From Fibrobacter sp. (GTDB taxonomy: Bacteria; Fibrobacterota; Fibrobacteria; Fibrobacterales; Fibrobacteraceae): a stretch of 40,973 nt of DNA. Below the pieces are notes generated by a model. It searched no databases, was not told the origin of the DNA, and saw only the letters and a list, made by a program, of their open reading frames with translations. This document shows, piece after piece, positions 25,366 through 32,838 of the stretch (position 1 is the stretch's first letter; each line of letters opens with the position of its first letter). The translations under genes were made by a program, and so were the position numbers. The DNA lies in NCBI GenBank assembly GCA_024398835.1, contig JAKSIK010000021.1:1-40973 (forward strand), given 5' to 3'.

Positions 25366-25393
25366 TCCCCGGTTTTGAAACCGAGGACTTTTT
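25366..25393. terminator. Bidirectional terminator between sua5 and the DUF3332 gene
   Basis: TCCCCGGTTT and AAACCGAGGA form a stem with one mismatch around a very short loop. It has T5 on the right (+ strand, 25389-25393) and an A run on the left that gives T7 on the minus strand, so it can end both convergent genes. Confidence 0.8.
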
Positions 25394-25431
25394 AAACCTT
25401 TCAAGATAAGGTGCGCACGAGGCGCAGCTTA

Positions 25432-25869
25432 TTACTTGTTGAGTTCGTACTGAGCAACGAGGTTGCCCTGTTCGTCGAGAGCGCGAACAACGTCAGCGTC
25501 GCGTTCGAGAGTGAGGTTAGCCTTTTCGCCAGCAGCAGTGGTGAGTTCCACAGACATGGTGCCATCAGCGTTCTTCACAGCAGCGATGGAGTTGCCCTGA
25601 GCGTCCTGTTCGAAGTAGCTGTCGCCACCAGCGAGAGGATTGGAGCCAGTCCAGAATTCAACAGTGTTGAGAACGAGACCGTCGATGAGGCCAAGGCAGA
25701 TGCCGTAGATACCGAAGATCATCAGGAAGAAGTGAACGATGGAGTTGAGCCACTTGTTACCAAGGGTTCCGTTCCAGTCGTGGAGCTTGTTGAAGCAAGC
25801 GTTGCTGCCATAGCAGCCGGTGAGAGTGATCATGCCAGCGCAAACGAGAGCGGCGATACCTTTTTTCAT
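25432..25869 (-). CDS. DUF3332 lipoprotein
   Basis: The 145-residue protein has a lipoprotein signal with lipobox LTGC (C19). The DUF3332 family opening follows: CYGSNACFNKLHDWNGTLGNKW, then a hydrophobic segment SIVHFFLMIFGIYGICLGLIDGLVLN and EFWTGSNPL. A hydrophilic C-terminal half (DAQGNSIAAVKNADGTMSV) follows. The function of the family is unknown; it is an envelope lipoprotein with one membrane-embedded stretch. The start at 25869 is fixed by AAGGAG 7-8 nt upstream; the longer frame to 25974 is rejected. Confidence 0.85.
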   Translation of the reverse strand: MKKGIAALVCAGMITLTGCYGSNACFNKLHDWNGTLGNKWLNSIVHFFLMIFGIYGICLGLIDGLVLNTVEFWTGSNPLAGGDSYFEQDAQGNSIAAVKNADGTMSVELTTAAGEKANLTLERDADVVRALDEQGNLVAQYELNK

Positions 25870-26084
25870 TTTAATACTCCTTAAGGATTGAGTTGTTTTA
25901 CAACGCCATAAATATAAATAAAAATACGCTTTTTGGTTGAAACAAATAAAAAATATGCTCTCGTCATATGACAATTATCACAATTTCAGCAAAAGTCCCA
26001 GTAAAGCAAGTTTTGTCGTTTCGTATGGCATGGTTTTGTCGAACCAGAGGATAAAGTCTCGGGTTCGAGACCTGTCCGGTTATA

Positions 26085-26125
26085 AAAATTAGAGGACCCA
26101 GGCTTTGCCTAGGTCCTCTAATTTT
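26085..26125. terminator. Strong terminator-like hairpin
   Basis: AAAATTAGAGGACC (26085-26098) pairs perfectly with GGTCCTCTAATTTT (26112-26125), and the loop carries an inner AGGC/GCCT stem. A-rich and T-rich ends make it symmetrical, so either strand could terminate. No gene ends immediately before it on either strand. Confidence 0.75.
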
Positions 26126-26132
26126 AGAGCGG

Positions 26133-26271
26133 GAAAAGGGTTTGTTGCCTTGCAGTCCCCGCTACGCGGCTGCAAGCCAACCCTACGGGCTTGACGCTCG
26201 CAAGCTCGCATCAAGCGCAAAATTGTTCAAATTCGCACTTCGTGCATTTTGAACGTTTTGCAAACCCTCTT
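26133..26271. other. Cloverleaf-like cluster of three hairpins closed by an outer inverted repeat
   Basis: The outer stem is AGGGTTTG (26137-26144) with CAAACCCT (26261-26268), extendable past one mismatch. Inside lie three hairpins. Hairpin 1 (26145-26180) has CTTGCAG/CTGCAAG with inner CCGC-TAC-GCGG. Hairpin 2 (26189-26216) has GCTTGA/TCAAGC with inner GC/GC. Hairpin 3 (26218-26260) has CAAAA/TTTTG, GTTCAAA/TTTGAAC and GCAC-TTC-GTGC. It could be a structured RNA, or a small palindromic repeat element inserted at the duplicated tRNA end. I know no named family that matches. Confidence 0.5.
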
Positions 26272-26297
26272 CTCGGGTTCGAGACCTTGCCGAATGT

Positions 26298-26334
26298 AAA
26301 AACAAAGGACGGCATAAAACCGTCCTTTGTTTTT
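26298..26334. terminator. Terminator downstream of tRNA-Gly
   Basis: AAAAACAAAGGACGG (26298-26312) pairs perfectly over 15 bp with CCGTCCTTTGTTTTT (26320-26334) around a 7-nt loop. In the direction of the tRNA (minus strand) it begins 2 nt after the tRNA 3' end and closes with T5. Confidence 0.88.
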
Positions 26335-26336
26335 AG

Positions 26337-26409
26337 AGCGGGAAAAGGGTCTCGAACCCTCGACATCGACCTTGGGAAGGTCGCGCTCTACCAACTGAGC
26401 TACTCCCGC
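26337..26409 (-). tRNA. tRNA-Gly (anticodon CCC)
   Basis: The minus strand folds as a standard 73-nt tRNA. The acceptor GCGGGAG pairs with TTCCCGC (G-T at position 7). The D-arm contains AGCTCAGTTGGTAGAGC. The anticodon stem CGACC/GGTCG closes the loop TTCCCAA, giving anticodon CCC, which reads GGG. The T-arm contains GGTTCGAGACC. The discriminator base is U, as expected for glycine tRNA. CCA is not encoded. A strong terminator follows directly. Confidence 0.95.
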
Positions 26410-26491
26410 GATTTGTGCCAAATTTAATAAAAATGCCCCTTTTGTAAAGGGATTCAACCCGACCTCGACATATATTAGCTACCATTACACC

Positions 26492-27088
26492 ATGATTTCC
26501 CCCATTTCCCATAGAATTTCCTTTGCTGTGTTAGCCCTTCTGCTGGCAGCCCCGTTGATGCTCCATGCCGAAGAACAATCCACCTGGGATAAATTCGTGA
26601 ACTGGTTCAAGCCAAGCCCCTCCATCGAAGGCGAAGGCCCTCTCTACGATGAACTGAAGGCCCTGGAAGAAAAGATTGACCAGACGGAGGCAAGATATTC
26701 CAGAGAACGGCGCCCAGGGAACAAGGCCCGACTCAAAAAAGAAATGGAAGATCTGCGCAAGCAGCGCGAAGAACTTGTAAAGAAAATCGAAGCCGAGGAA
26801 AAAGCGAAAAAGGACGCCGACAAAAAGGCAACGAACAGCCCAACCTCTAGTTCGTTTGCAAAAATTCAATTCAGTTCCGCCGCAACCCTTGCCTCAAGTG
26901 CTTCAACAAAAGCGGATTCCGCCGCGTCTGTACCAGCCTGCAAGCCAGACACCGTCTTCGTCCGAGATACAGTCCTCGTTCATGACACGCTTTATGTGAT
27001 TGTGGCCGACAAACCAAAAACCGATGTCCCCAGCACCGACTCCACAAAGGCCAGCGCAGCCGACAGCACTAAGGTAAATCCAGACTAG
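26492..27088 (+). CDS. Secreted coiled-coil protein of unknown function
   Basis: The 198-residue protein has a signal peptide (about 1-26, FAVLALLLAAPLMLHA). A charged coiled coil follows (about 50-112: ELKALEEKIDQTEARY, then Lys/Glu-rich helices), then a Ser/Ala/Thr-rich stretch. Near the C-terminus is PDTVFVRDTVLVHDTLYVIV, a D-T-V-x-V-x-D-T pattern common in envelope proteins of this phylum and of Bacteroidetes. No enzyme motif is visible. A TATATT at 26471-26476 lies 15 nt upstream of the ATG. It is likely periplasmic or surface-associated. Confidence 0.65.
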   Translation: MISPISHRISFAVLALLLAAPLMLHAEEQSTWDKFVNWFKPSPSIEGEGPLYDELKALEEKIDQTEARYSRERRPGNKARLKKEMEDLRKQREELVKKIEAEEKAKKDADKKATNSPTSSSFAKIQFSSAATLASSASTKADSAASVPACKPDTVFVRDTVLVHDTLYVIVADKPKTDVPSTDSTKASAADSTKVNPD

Positions 27089-27096
27089 GTTGAAAA

Positions 27097-27507
27097 CTAG
27101 GTTTCGTCAAACCAGCGCTGAAGAATGATGGCAGCGGCGGCGCAGTCAATCACCGCCTTGTTTTTCTGCTTCTTTTTTTTGCTCCAGTGGCTGGTATCCT
27201 GCTGCGCCTGAACGCTGGAGTAGGATTCATCCTGCGTATGGATTTTCATACCCGGGAATCGCAGTGCCAAATCCTTGATGAAAGCCTCCACCACAACGTT
27301 CTTGCCGTCCTTACGGCCATCGGGATGATACGGCATCCCTACCACAAACTCATCAATCTTGTTGATTTTCACAAGCTGGTCCAAGCGCTCGAAGAGATTC
27401 GTGGTCTTCTGGTCGATAGTCTCCCGAGGGAAGGCCATGCGAATCTCGGAGTCCCCAAAGGCGACCCCGACCCGATGCTCTCCATAGTCCAGTGCCAGAT
27501 AGTTCAT
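27097..27507 (-). CDS. ruvX: RuvX / YqgF-family Holliday junction resolvase-like nuclease
   Basis: The 136-residue RNase H-fold protein has the family motifs YLALDYGEHRVGVAFGD (catalytic D7), VVGMPYHPDG, DESYSSVQAQ and a C-terminal IDCAAAAIILQRW (the last acidic residue). Studied relatives process pre-16S rRNA ends, and a Holliday junction nuclease role has also been proposed. The start at 27507 lies 19 nt after the stop of the NamZ-like gene. A longer frame overlapping that gene is rejected because the family begins at MNYLALDYG. It converges with the coiled-coil protein gene. Confidence 0.9.
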   Translation of the reverse strand: MNYLALDYGEHRVGVAFGDSEIRMAFPRETIDQKTTNLFERLDQLVKINKIDEFVVGMPYHPDGRKDGKNVVVEAFIKDLALRFPGMKIHTQDESYSSVQAQQDTSHWSKKKKQKNKAVIDCAAAAIILQRWFDET

Positions 27508-27526
27508 AACGTCATCTGCCAACCCA

Positions 27527-28624
27527 TTATAGGCCGCTTTCGATGAATTCCTTCCTGAAAGTTCCGTTGCCGAGCAGGATGTCAATGGGCAACTTGTGGA
27601 ACTCGTATTCGTAGGGGGGCAGCTTCCAGGCGAAGTCCTTCGGGTACTTGTGGAAGATGTACTGCAACAGTTTTACCGCCATGTCGAAACTGCGGAAGGT
27701 GTTCCGGTCCGTCACGTGAATCTGTGCGCCGCCGCAAATCTGGCCCGCGCCCTTGTGGAACGTGGGCTGGAAATAGTTTTCGCGGAAATACACGCCAGGA
27801 AGTTTCAAGCCGTTCATGTATTTGCAAAGGTCAACAGCGTCAATGAAAGGAGCGCCAAAAATTTCGAACGGACGCGTTGTGCCGCGGCCTTCGCTCACAT
27901 TGGTTGCTTCAAAAAGGCACATACCCGGATAGACAATTGCGGTGTCGAGTGTCGGCATGTTGGGGCTTGGCAAAATCCACGGGAGGCCCGTTTCGTCGTA
28001 CCACATTTCACGCTTGTAACCATCCATGTGCATCACGTAGAGTTCGCTCTTGGGGAAGCATTCTGCCTTGAACTGTTCAGCCAGTTCACCAATGGTCTTG
28101 GCATGGCGCGTGCGGATGCTGTGTAGCCCCACAAAACTGGTGTAGTTCAAGTCCAGTACAGGGCCTTCCTCGTCCACGCAGTTGATGGGGTTCGGGCGGT
28201 CCACAACCACCACGGGAATGCCGAGTTTTTCGCAGGCCTTCATCACCAAGTACAGAGTCCAGATGAAGGTGTAGTAACGGGCGCCCACGTCCTGTAAATC
28301 AACCAGCATCACATCCACATGGCTAAGCATTTCCGCCGTAGGTTCACGGTGCTCTCCATACAAACTATAAACCGGAATATGAAGTTCGGGGTCCTCGTAG
28401 CCTTCCCACTCAATCATGTTGTCCTGGGTGTGTCCCTTGATGCCGTGCTGGGGGCCAAAGAGGGCGCTGAGCTTGAACAGCTTTCCGTCGTACTCCTTCA
28501 ACAAATCCAGGGTGTAGCGGAGGTCGGCACAAACAGAGGCCGGGTGGAGAACGGCGCCGAGGCGCTTACCGCGCAAATTAGCAGGGAAAGACTTTTCAAA
28601 ATGGGATAGAGCGAGTGTGACCAT
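27527..28624 (-). CDS. namZ: NamZ-like exo-beta-N-acetylmuramidase (DUF1343, GH171)
   Basis: DUF1343 proteins include NamZ, which releases N-acetylmuramic acid from the non-reducing end of peptidoglycan fragments. The 365-residue protein has family motifs in order: LRGKRLGAVLHPASV, FGPQHGIKGHTQ, IPVYSLYGEHREPTAEML, DVMLVDLQDVGARYYTFIWTL, VVVDRPNPI, and SEGRGTTRPFEIFGAPF near the end. No signal peptide is visible, so it may act on cell-wall fragments in the cytoplasm; NamZ described elsewhere is secreted. It is upstream of ruvX with a short gap and probably co-transcribed. Confidence 0.85.
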   Translation of the reverse strand: MVTLALSHFEKSFPANLRGKRLGAVLHPASVCADLRYTLDLLKEYDGKLFKLSALFGPQHGIKGHTQDNMIEWEGYEDPELHIPVYSLYGEHREPTAEMLSHVDVMLVDLQDVGARYYTFIWTLYLVMKACEKLGIPVVVVDRPNPINCVDEEGPVLDLNYTSFVGLHSIRTRHAKTIGELAEQFKAECFPKSELYVMHMDGYKREMWYDETGLPWILPSPNMPTLDTAIVYPGMCLFEATNVSEGRGTTRPFEIFGAPFIDAVDLCKYMNGLKLPGVYFRENYFQPTFHKGAGQICGGAQIHVTDRNTFRSFDMAVKLLQYIFHKYPKDFAWKLPPYEYEFHKLPIDILLGNGTFRKEFIESGL

Positions 28625-28695
28625 AGTGCCCTAAAGATAGTTTAAGATAGACGAAATGGCTCAAAAAATGCCCCTAAAACCCAATTTTCCAAAAA

Positions 28696-28767
28696 TTGAC
28701 ACAAAAGTGACATTTTTCTTTTTTATTTTTGCCAACGTGAAATAAAAAAAAAAAAAAGGATAAGATT
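28696..28767 (+). promoter_or_regulatory. ssb promoter and A14 leader
   Basis: TTGACA (28696-28701) is a perfect -35 hexamer. A TTTATTTT-like -10 follows at about 28728. TGACA occurs twice here (28697 and about 28707). A run of 14 A residues (28744-28757) leads directly into GGA, forming the Shine-Dalgarno AAAGGA about 8 nt before the ATG. The long A run could vary in length and change translation. Confidence 0.55.
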
Positions 28768-29238
28768 ATGGCTTATTTGAACAAAGTGATGCTCATTGGC
28801 AATATTGGTAAGGACCCTGAAGTACGCATGAGCCAGACCGGTGGTCGCAAGCGTATTTCCTTCTCTCTCGCCACATCTCGCCGCTACAAGGACAACAACG
28901 GCGAACAGAAGGAACAAACCGACTGGCACAACATCGTTGGCTGGGGCAAGATTGCCGACATCATCGAACAGCTTGGCGTCCGCAAGGGCATGTGCCTCTA
29001 TGTGGAAGGCACCCTCACCAACCGCAGCTGGACAGACCAATCCGGTCAGAAGCGCTACGCTACCGAAGTGAACATGGACACCTTCCAACTTCTCACTCCC
29101 CGTGGCGGCCAGGGTGGTTCTCCCTCCTACGGTCAGGGCGGCAACTCCTACGGCCAGAACAGCTACAGCCAGAACCAGAATTCCGCTCCCGCCTACGACG
29201 CACCCATGCCCGAAGGCGACGACGACCTCCCGTTCTAA
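28768..29238 (+). CDS. ssb: Single-stranded DNA-binding protein
   Basis: SSB coats single-stranded DNA in replication, repair and restart. The 156-residue protein has the OB fold (about 1-112: LNKVMLIGNIGKDPEVR, FSLATSRRY, TDWHNIVGWGKIADI, GMCLYVEGTL). A flexible Gly/Ser/Gln/Tyr tail (GGQGGSPSYGQGGNSYGQN) and the acidic C-terminal tip DDDLPF follow. That tip is the docking site for partners including PriA, which is also encoded in this window. The A14 tract and AAAGGA precede the start. Its stop codon lies in a 13-bp tandem repeat. Confidence 0.97.
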   Translation: MAYLNKVMLIGNIGKDPEVRMSQTGGRKRISFSLATSRRYKDNNGEQKEQTDWHNIVGWGKIADIIEQLGVRKGMCLYVEGTLTNRSWTDQSGQKRYATEVNMDTFQLLTPRGGQGGSPSYGQGGNSYGQNSYSQNQNSAPAYDAPMPEGDDDLPF

Positions 29239-29271
29239 TGAACTGTTCTAACGAACGGTCCTAATAAACAG
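29233..29271 (+). repeat. 13-bp degenerate tandem repeat across the ssb stop codon
   Basis: Three contiguous 13-bp units: TTCTAATGAACTG, TTCTAACGAACGG, TCCTAATAAACAG. The ssb stop (TAA) is inside the first unit, and the repeat fills nearly all of the gap to the next gene (GTG at 29277). Confidence 0.85.
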
Positions 29272-29276
29272 ATCCC

Positions 29277-30248
29277 GTGAATTCGGAAATAGCTCAAATT
29301 GCGTTGATGTTCGTGCTCCCCTTGGGAGTCACGTTCATCCTCATACTCCAATCCGCAGCTGCGGAATACCGCTCCCAGAAAATTACCGGAGCCCTACTCT
29401 CTCTGATTGTGATTGGATTGGACGCAGTGTTCTATTTCCTGAAGAATACCGTCATCGCCTACAATAATGACGGAGGCCTGCTCCTCACTTTTGCAAGCCT
29501 CTTCTTCCTCGCAATCCTCTATGCGGTCCGCAGTGACGATGGTGCCGGGAAGTTCGCCAACATTCTGTTTGCCATTCTCATGGTTGCAGCTATTGCAGGC
29601 ATCTCCTACTGGGAGCGTCCGACCCTCGTCATCAAGACGGGCTACTCTCCCGAAGAGATTGCAGAACAGAACGCCAAATACCAGGACTACATCACCTCCT
29701 TCCAGAATGGTGAAGGCGGTAAATGGGTTCCGGCCCCCGGTTCAGAGAAATCCAATCTGAATGTGGGCTCTGGCACTGCAGCCAAGCCCTCCGGCACGAT
29801 GTCAGCTACCGCCCAGGGCCGTCTGGAACGCTACATCGAGGAATCCGGCAAGGTCATCGAGAAGATGATTTCTATTACGGAATCCATCCAGAGTTTCGCT
29901 CCTCTCGCCCAAGGCATCGACGAAGCCGGCCGCGAAGCTAGAAGCAGCCAGGCTCTCGCCATTAGCAATAGTGCAGCCTCCCTCAACAAGCGAGCCCTCG
30001 GGCTGTTCCACCCCCATGAATCTTCTGAAGCCCACAAGGTCTTGATTCAAGCCTCCGAAAGCCTGCGGCTGGCGGCTTATTCCCTATATAACTACACTCT
30101 GCAAGAAGGCGCAGACGAGCAGGAGGCTCAAATGAAGCTATCCCGCAGTCAAATCAGCCAGATGCAGGTGAACATCCAGATTTTCCGGAAGAACATCGAA
30201 AGTCTCCAGAACAATTATCAACAACCCTCAACTGAAAACGAACAATAA
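29277..30248 (+). CDS. Membrane protein of unknown function
   Basis: The 323-residue protein has four predicted membrane helices (about 5-27, 35-57, 66-84, 93-112). A soluble, mostly helical C-terminal part (about 125-323) is rich in Ala, Ser, Gln and Glu. No family was recognised. It starts with GTG at 29277; no clear Shine-Dalgarno is present, because the upstream spacer is the 13-bp repeat. It lies 38 nt after ssb and 11 nt before asd, so the three genes may be one transcript. Confidence 0.65.
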   Translation: MNSEIAQIALMFVLPLGVTFILILQSAAAEYRSQKITGALLSLIVIGLDAVFYFLKNTVIAYNNDGGLLLTFASLFFLAILYAVRSDDGAGKFANILFAILMVAAIAGISYWERPTLVIKTGYSPEEIAEQNAKYQDYITSFQNGEGGKWVPAPGSEKSNLNVGSGTAAKPSGTMSATAQGRLERYIEESGKVIEKMISITESIQSFAPLAQGIDEAGREARSSQALAISNSAASLNKRALGLFHPHESSEAHKVLIQASESLRLAAYSLYNYTLQEGADEQEAQMKLSRSQISQMQVNIQIFRKNIESLQNNYQQPSTENEQ

Positions 30249-30259
30249 AGGTTAAATCT

Positions 30260-31249
30260 ATGATTCGTAATGTCGCAATCATGGGCGCCACTGGCGCAGT
30301 CGGTCAAGAACTTCTTACTATCCTCGAACAGCGGAATTTCCCTCTGCAGAACCTGAAGCTTCTCGCTTCGGAACGCAGCGTGGGCCGCGAATACAAATTC
30401 AAGGGCGAAACCCTCAAAGTGGAACTCACTTGCCCCGAAGCCTTTAAGGGCGTTGACCTGGTGCTTTCTTCCGCAGGCGCCAGCGTCTCTAAGGAATTCG
30501 CACCCATCGCCGTAGATGCAGGTGCAGTTGTCGTGGACAACACCAGCTTCTTCCGCATGGACCCGAATGTTCCTCTTGTAGTTCCCGAAGTGAACCCGGA
30601 AGACATCAAGCTCCACAAGGGCATCATCGCGAACCCCAACTGCACGACCATCATGATGGTTGTGGCCCTGAAGCCTCTCAACGACATTTCCAAAATCAAG
30701 CGCATCCATGTGGCTACCTACCAGAGCGCAAGCGGCGCCGGTGCTACAGGCATGGCTGAACTCAAGCAGCAGTACCAAGAAATCGTAGAAGGCAAGCCCG
30801 TGACCGTGAAGAAGTTCGCCCACCAGCTGGCCTACAACCTCATTCCGCACATTGATGTATTCACCGACAACGACTACACCAAGGAAGAAATGAAGATGTA
30901 CAACGAGACCCGCAAGATTATGCACTCCGACGTGAGCTGCTCCGCTACTTGCGTGCGCGTTTCCGCTCTTCGCTGCCACTCCGAAGCTCTCTGGATTGAA
31001 ACCGAGAAGCCCATCAGCGTGGAAGAAGCCCGTGCCGCCATCAAGGCTGGCGAAGGCCTCCAGTTGTTTGATGATCCTGCCAACAACGGCTACCCCATGC
31101 CTCTTGACCTCATGGGCAAAGACGATGTGTATGTGGGCCGTATCCGCAAGGACCTGGCCAACGAAAACGGTCTCAACTTCTGGCTCGTCGGCGACCAAAT
31201 CCGCAAGGGTGCCGCCCTCAACGCCGTGCAGATTGCAGAGCGCCTCTAA
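30260..31249 (+). CDS. asd: Aspartate-semialdehyde dehydrogenase
   Basis: The enzyme reduces aspartyl phosphate to aspartate semialdehyde with NADPH, the branch-point step for lysine/diaminopimelate, threonine and methionine. The 329-residue protein has the nucleotide-binding GATGAVGQE (9-17), [13 protein letters not shown], the catalytic cysteine C128 in NPNCTT, and the dimer/active-site stretch [16 protein letters not shown] lies 8 nt upstream of the ATG. A tandem repeat and then a terminator follow. Confidence 0.96.
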   Translation: MIRNVAIMGATGAVGQELLTILEQRNFPLQNLKLLASERSVGREYKFKGETLKVELTCPEAFKGVDLVLSSAGASVSKEFAPIAVDAGAVVVDNTSFFRMDPNVPLVVPEVNPEDIKLHKGIIANPNCTTIMMVVALKPLNDISKIKRIHVATYQSASGAGATGMAELKQQYQEIVEGKPVTVKKFAHQLAYNLIPHIDVFTDNDYTKEEMKMYNETRKIMHSDVSCSATCVRVSALRCHSEALWIETEKPISVEEARAAIKAGEGLQLFDDPANNGYPMPLDLMGKDDVYVGRIRKDLANENGLNFWLVGDQIRKGAALNAVQIAERL

Positions 31250-31255
31250 ATCGGG

Positions 31256-31305
31256 CATCGCAGCCAAACATCGCAGCCCAAGCGTCGCGACCACGGCAAA
31301 CGCAG
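31256..31305 (+). repeat. 13-14-bp degenerate tandem repeat after asd
   Basis: Units CATCGCAGCCAAA (31256-31268), CATCGCAGCCCAAG (31269-31282) and CGTCGCGACCACGG (31283-31296), then a fading partial unit, start 7 bp after the asd stop codon. The stretch is not open in a useful frame. Confidence 0.75.
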
Positions 31306-31371
31306 TTCGCCAGTAGACATGACCGAGGCGCCAGTCCTTGGGCGAAGCCAACAGCTAAAAAACACACCATT

Positions 31372-31405
31372 ACAAAAGAAGCTTCCAACAGGAAGTTTCT
31401 TTTGT
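31372..31405. terminator. Terminator between asd and the antitoxin gene
   Basis: ACAAAAGAAGCTTCC (31372-31386) pairs with GGAAGTTTCTTTTGT (31391-31405) over 15 positions with one mismatch, around loop AACA. Its ends are A-rich and T-rich, so it can serve both convergent transcripts. Confidence 0.85.
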
Positions 31406-31433
31406 ATATGTATTCAAAAAATTTGTAGCGGTA

Positions 31434-31637
31434 CTAAAATTCCCAAATGCTGTTGGGGAGCTTCCCTATATCCCGAAAATCCAGCTTTCCGCCGGAATTT
31501 GAGGATTGGACGTTCACGAGCCGGGCAAGAGGCTTCCCTGCCCTCTCGATGACAACCTCTTCCTGCTGGAGTGATACCTGGTTCAGGAGGGAGCCAAAGT
31601 TCTGGCGGGCTTCCATTGCGGTGACGATTTTCGCCAT
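31434..31637 (-). CDS. Phd/YefM-family antitoxin without a visible toxin partner
   Basis: The 67-residue protein matches the N-terminal DNA-binding half of Phd/YefM antitoxins: KIVTAMEARQNFGSLLNQV, then VVIERAGKPLARLV. A short tail (LDFRDIGKLPNSIWEF) would bind a toxin. The ATG at 31637 is one nucleotide after the TAG of the OmpA-family gene, with GGAGG about 10 nt upstream inside that gene. No toxin ORF follows: the terminator and asd lie directly downstream. Either the toxin is lost or elsewhere, or the protein regulates its own operon. Confidence 0.82.
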   Translation of the reverse strand: MAKIVTAMEARQNFGSLLNQVSLQQEEVVIERAGKPLARLVNVQSSNSGGKLDFRDIGKLPNSIWEF

Positions 31638-31638
31638 A

Positions 31639-32838
31639 CTATTTTGCCTCCGCTGGGGATTCGGCGGGTGCACTGCCGGCAGCCACACCATCAGTAGCGC
31701 CTGACGTTGCTTCAGGAGCCGGCTCCAGGAGGGCCTTGTCCTGAATCACCAAATCCACACGACGGTTCTTCTGGCGACCTTCCTTCGTCTTGTTGTCGGC
31801 AATAGGCATGGTCATACCAAGTCCCTTTGCCGTGAGGCGAGAAGCATCAATGCCCTGTTCCACCAGGAAGTCCTTCACATTATTGGCACGCTGTTCCGAA
31901 AGTTTCATATTGTGTTCTTCAGAACCTGTATTGTCCGTATTTCCTTCAATGGAAACATTGAACTGCTGGTATACCGTCAAAATGCCTGCCACTTTTGCAA
32001 GACTGGTTTTCAAATCCTGCTTCAGAGTTGCCTTGTCCACATCAAAGAGGATGTCGGACATAGAGAGAATAATACCGCGGGCATCCTTCGACACCTGAAT
32101 CAGCTTGGACTGAAGTTCATTCAGCTTGTCCATGGCCTCTTTCTGGCGCTGTTCCGCCTTGGCGCGTTCCTCAGCCAAAGCCTTCCGTTCTTCTTCCAGC
32201 TGCTTCTGAAGTTCTGCCTCGTGGGCCTTCAGTTCCGCTTCACGGGCTTTCAGCGAATCTTCACGTGCAGCGGCAGCTTTCAACGCGGCCTCGCGCTCCT
32301 GAGCCTCCGCCTGGAATTTTTCACGATCCTGCTGCATTTCTGCCTGCAAGCGCTCTTCCTGAGCCTTCATAGCCTCACTGGTCTCTGCCAAGCGAGCCTT
32401 TTCAGCAGCCAAATCTGCAGCCAAATTGGACATTTTTCCGCTACGTGCATTGGCAATTTCTTCCTGAATCGCTTCGATGGAGCGGTTGGTAGCATTTCGC
32501 TTTTCCCAATTTTCCGCAATCTTGTTGCGATGTTCCTGCACTTCGGACTGAGAGCGGATGATTTGCACATAGAGGGCGCATTCCGCCGCAAGCCCCTGGG
32601 CCTTCACTGAAATGGGATCTGCAGCCACAGCATTCTTCAAATCAAACGCCTTCCCCTGTGCCTCCAGCAAAGTGAGTTTTGCATCCAAAGCATTCTTAGG
32701 AATATTCTTCTCCACCGCTGCGAGGGAGTCGGAGCACATATCATAAAGAGAGGGAATCTTCTGCGATTTAGCGTTATCCGCAGCAAAAGTGGCACTTGCA
32801 GCCAGCAAAGCGAGAGCCGTAACATGCAATGTTTTCAT
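31639..32838 (-). CDS. OmpA-family envelope protein with long coiled coil
   Basis: The 399-residue protein has a signal peptide (about 1-19, LHVTALALLAASATFA). A helical region follows, then an Ala/Glu/Lys-rich coiled coil (about 110-245). The OmpA-like peptidoglycan-binding domain spans about 255-370 (DILFDVDKATLKQ, IEGNTDNTGSEEHNMKLSEQRANNVKDFL, GRQKNRRVDLVI). An Ala/Pro-rich tail ends the protein. It probably links the outer membrane or a lipoprotein partner to the cell wall. The ATG shares a base with the stop of the upstream DUF4398-like lipoprotein gene (TAATG), so the two are coupled. Confidence 0.9.
   Translation of the reverse strand: MKTLHVTALALLAASATFAADNAKSQKIPSLYDMCSDSLAAVEKNIPKNALDAKLTLLEAQGKAFDLKNAVAADPISVKAQGLAAECALYVQIIRSQSEVQEHRNKIAENWEKRNATNRSIEAIQEEIANARSGKMSNLAADLAAEKARLAETSEAMKAQEERLQAEMQQDREKFQAEAQEREAALKAAAAREDSLKAREAELKAHEAELQKQLEEERKALAEERAKAEQRQKEAMDKLNELQSKLIQVSKDARGIILSMSDILFDVDKATLKQDLKTSLAKVAGILTVYQQFNVSIEGNTDNTGSEEHNMKLSEQRANNVKDFLVEQGIDASRLTAKGLGMTMPIADNKTKEGRQKNRRVDLVIQDKALLEPAPEATSGATDGVAAGSAPAESPAEAK

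Larger units (their letters stand above)
25870..26491. other. 622-bp noncoding region: tRNA-Gly, duplicated tRNA 3' end and hairpin cluster
   Basis: No convincing protein gene lies here. 25870-26050 is AT-rich, contains a GTCATATGAC palindrome at about 25963-25973 and otherwise nothing I can name. From 26057 there is a mosaic of partial repeats and hairpins. TCTCGGGTTCGAGACC occurs at 26057-26072 and 26271-26286, and TTTTAGAGCGGGAAAAGGGT at 26122-26141 and 26331-26350. Each pair encloses a different terminator-like hairpin. A three-hairpin cluster sits in the middle and a complete tRNA-Gly at the right. The components are listed separately. Confidence 0.8.

Noticed and set aside
26057..26090. 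Possible second tRNA 3' half on the + strand (GGGTTCGAGACC T-loop)
   Set aside because: No matching acceptor 5' strand, D-arm or anticodon arm lies upstream, so it is at most a fragment.
30218..31351. Open frame of 377 codons on the minus strand opposite asd
   Set aside because: Antisense to Asd, which has its catalytic cysteine motif and all family features.
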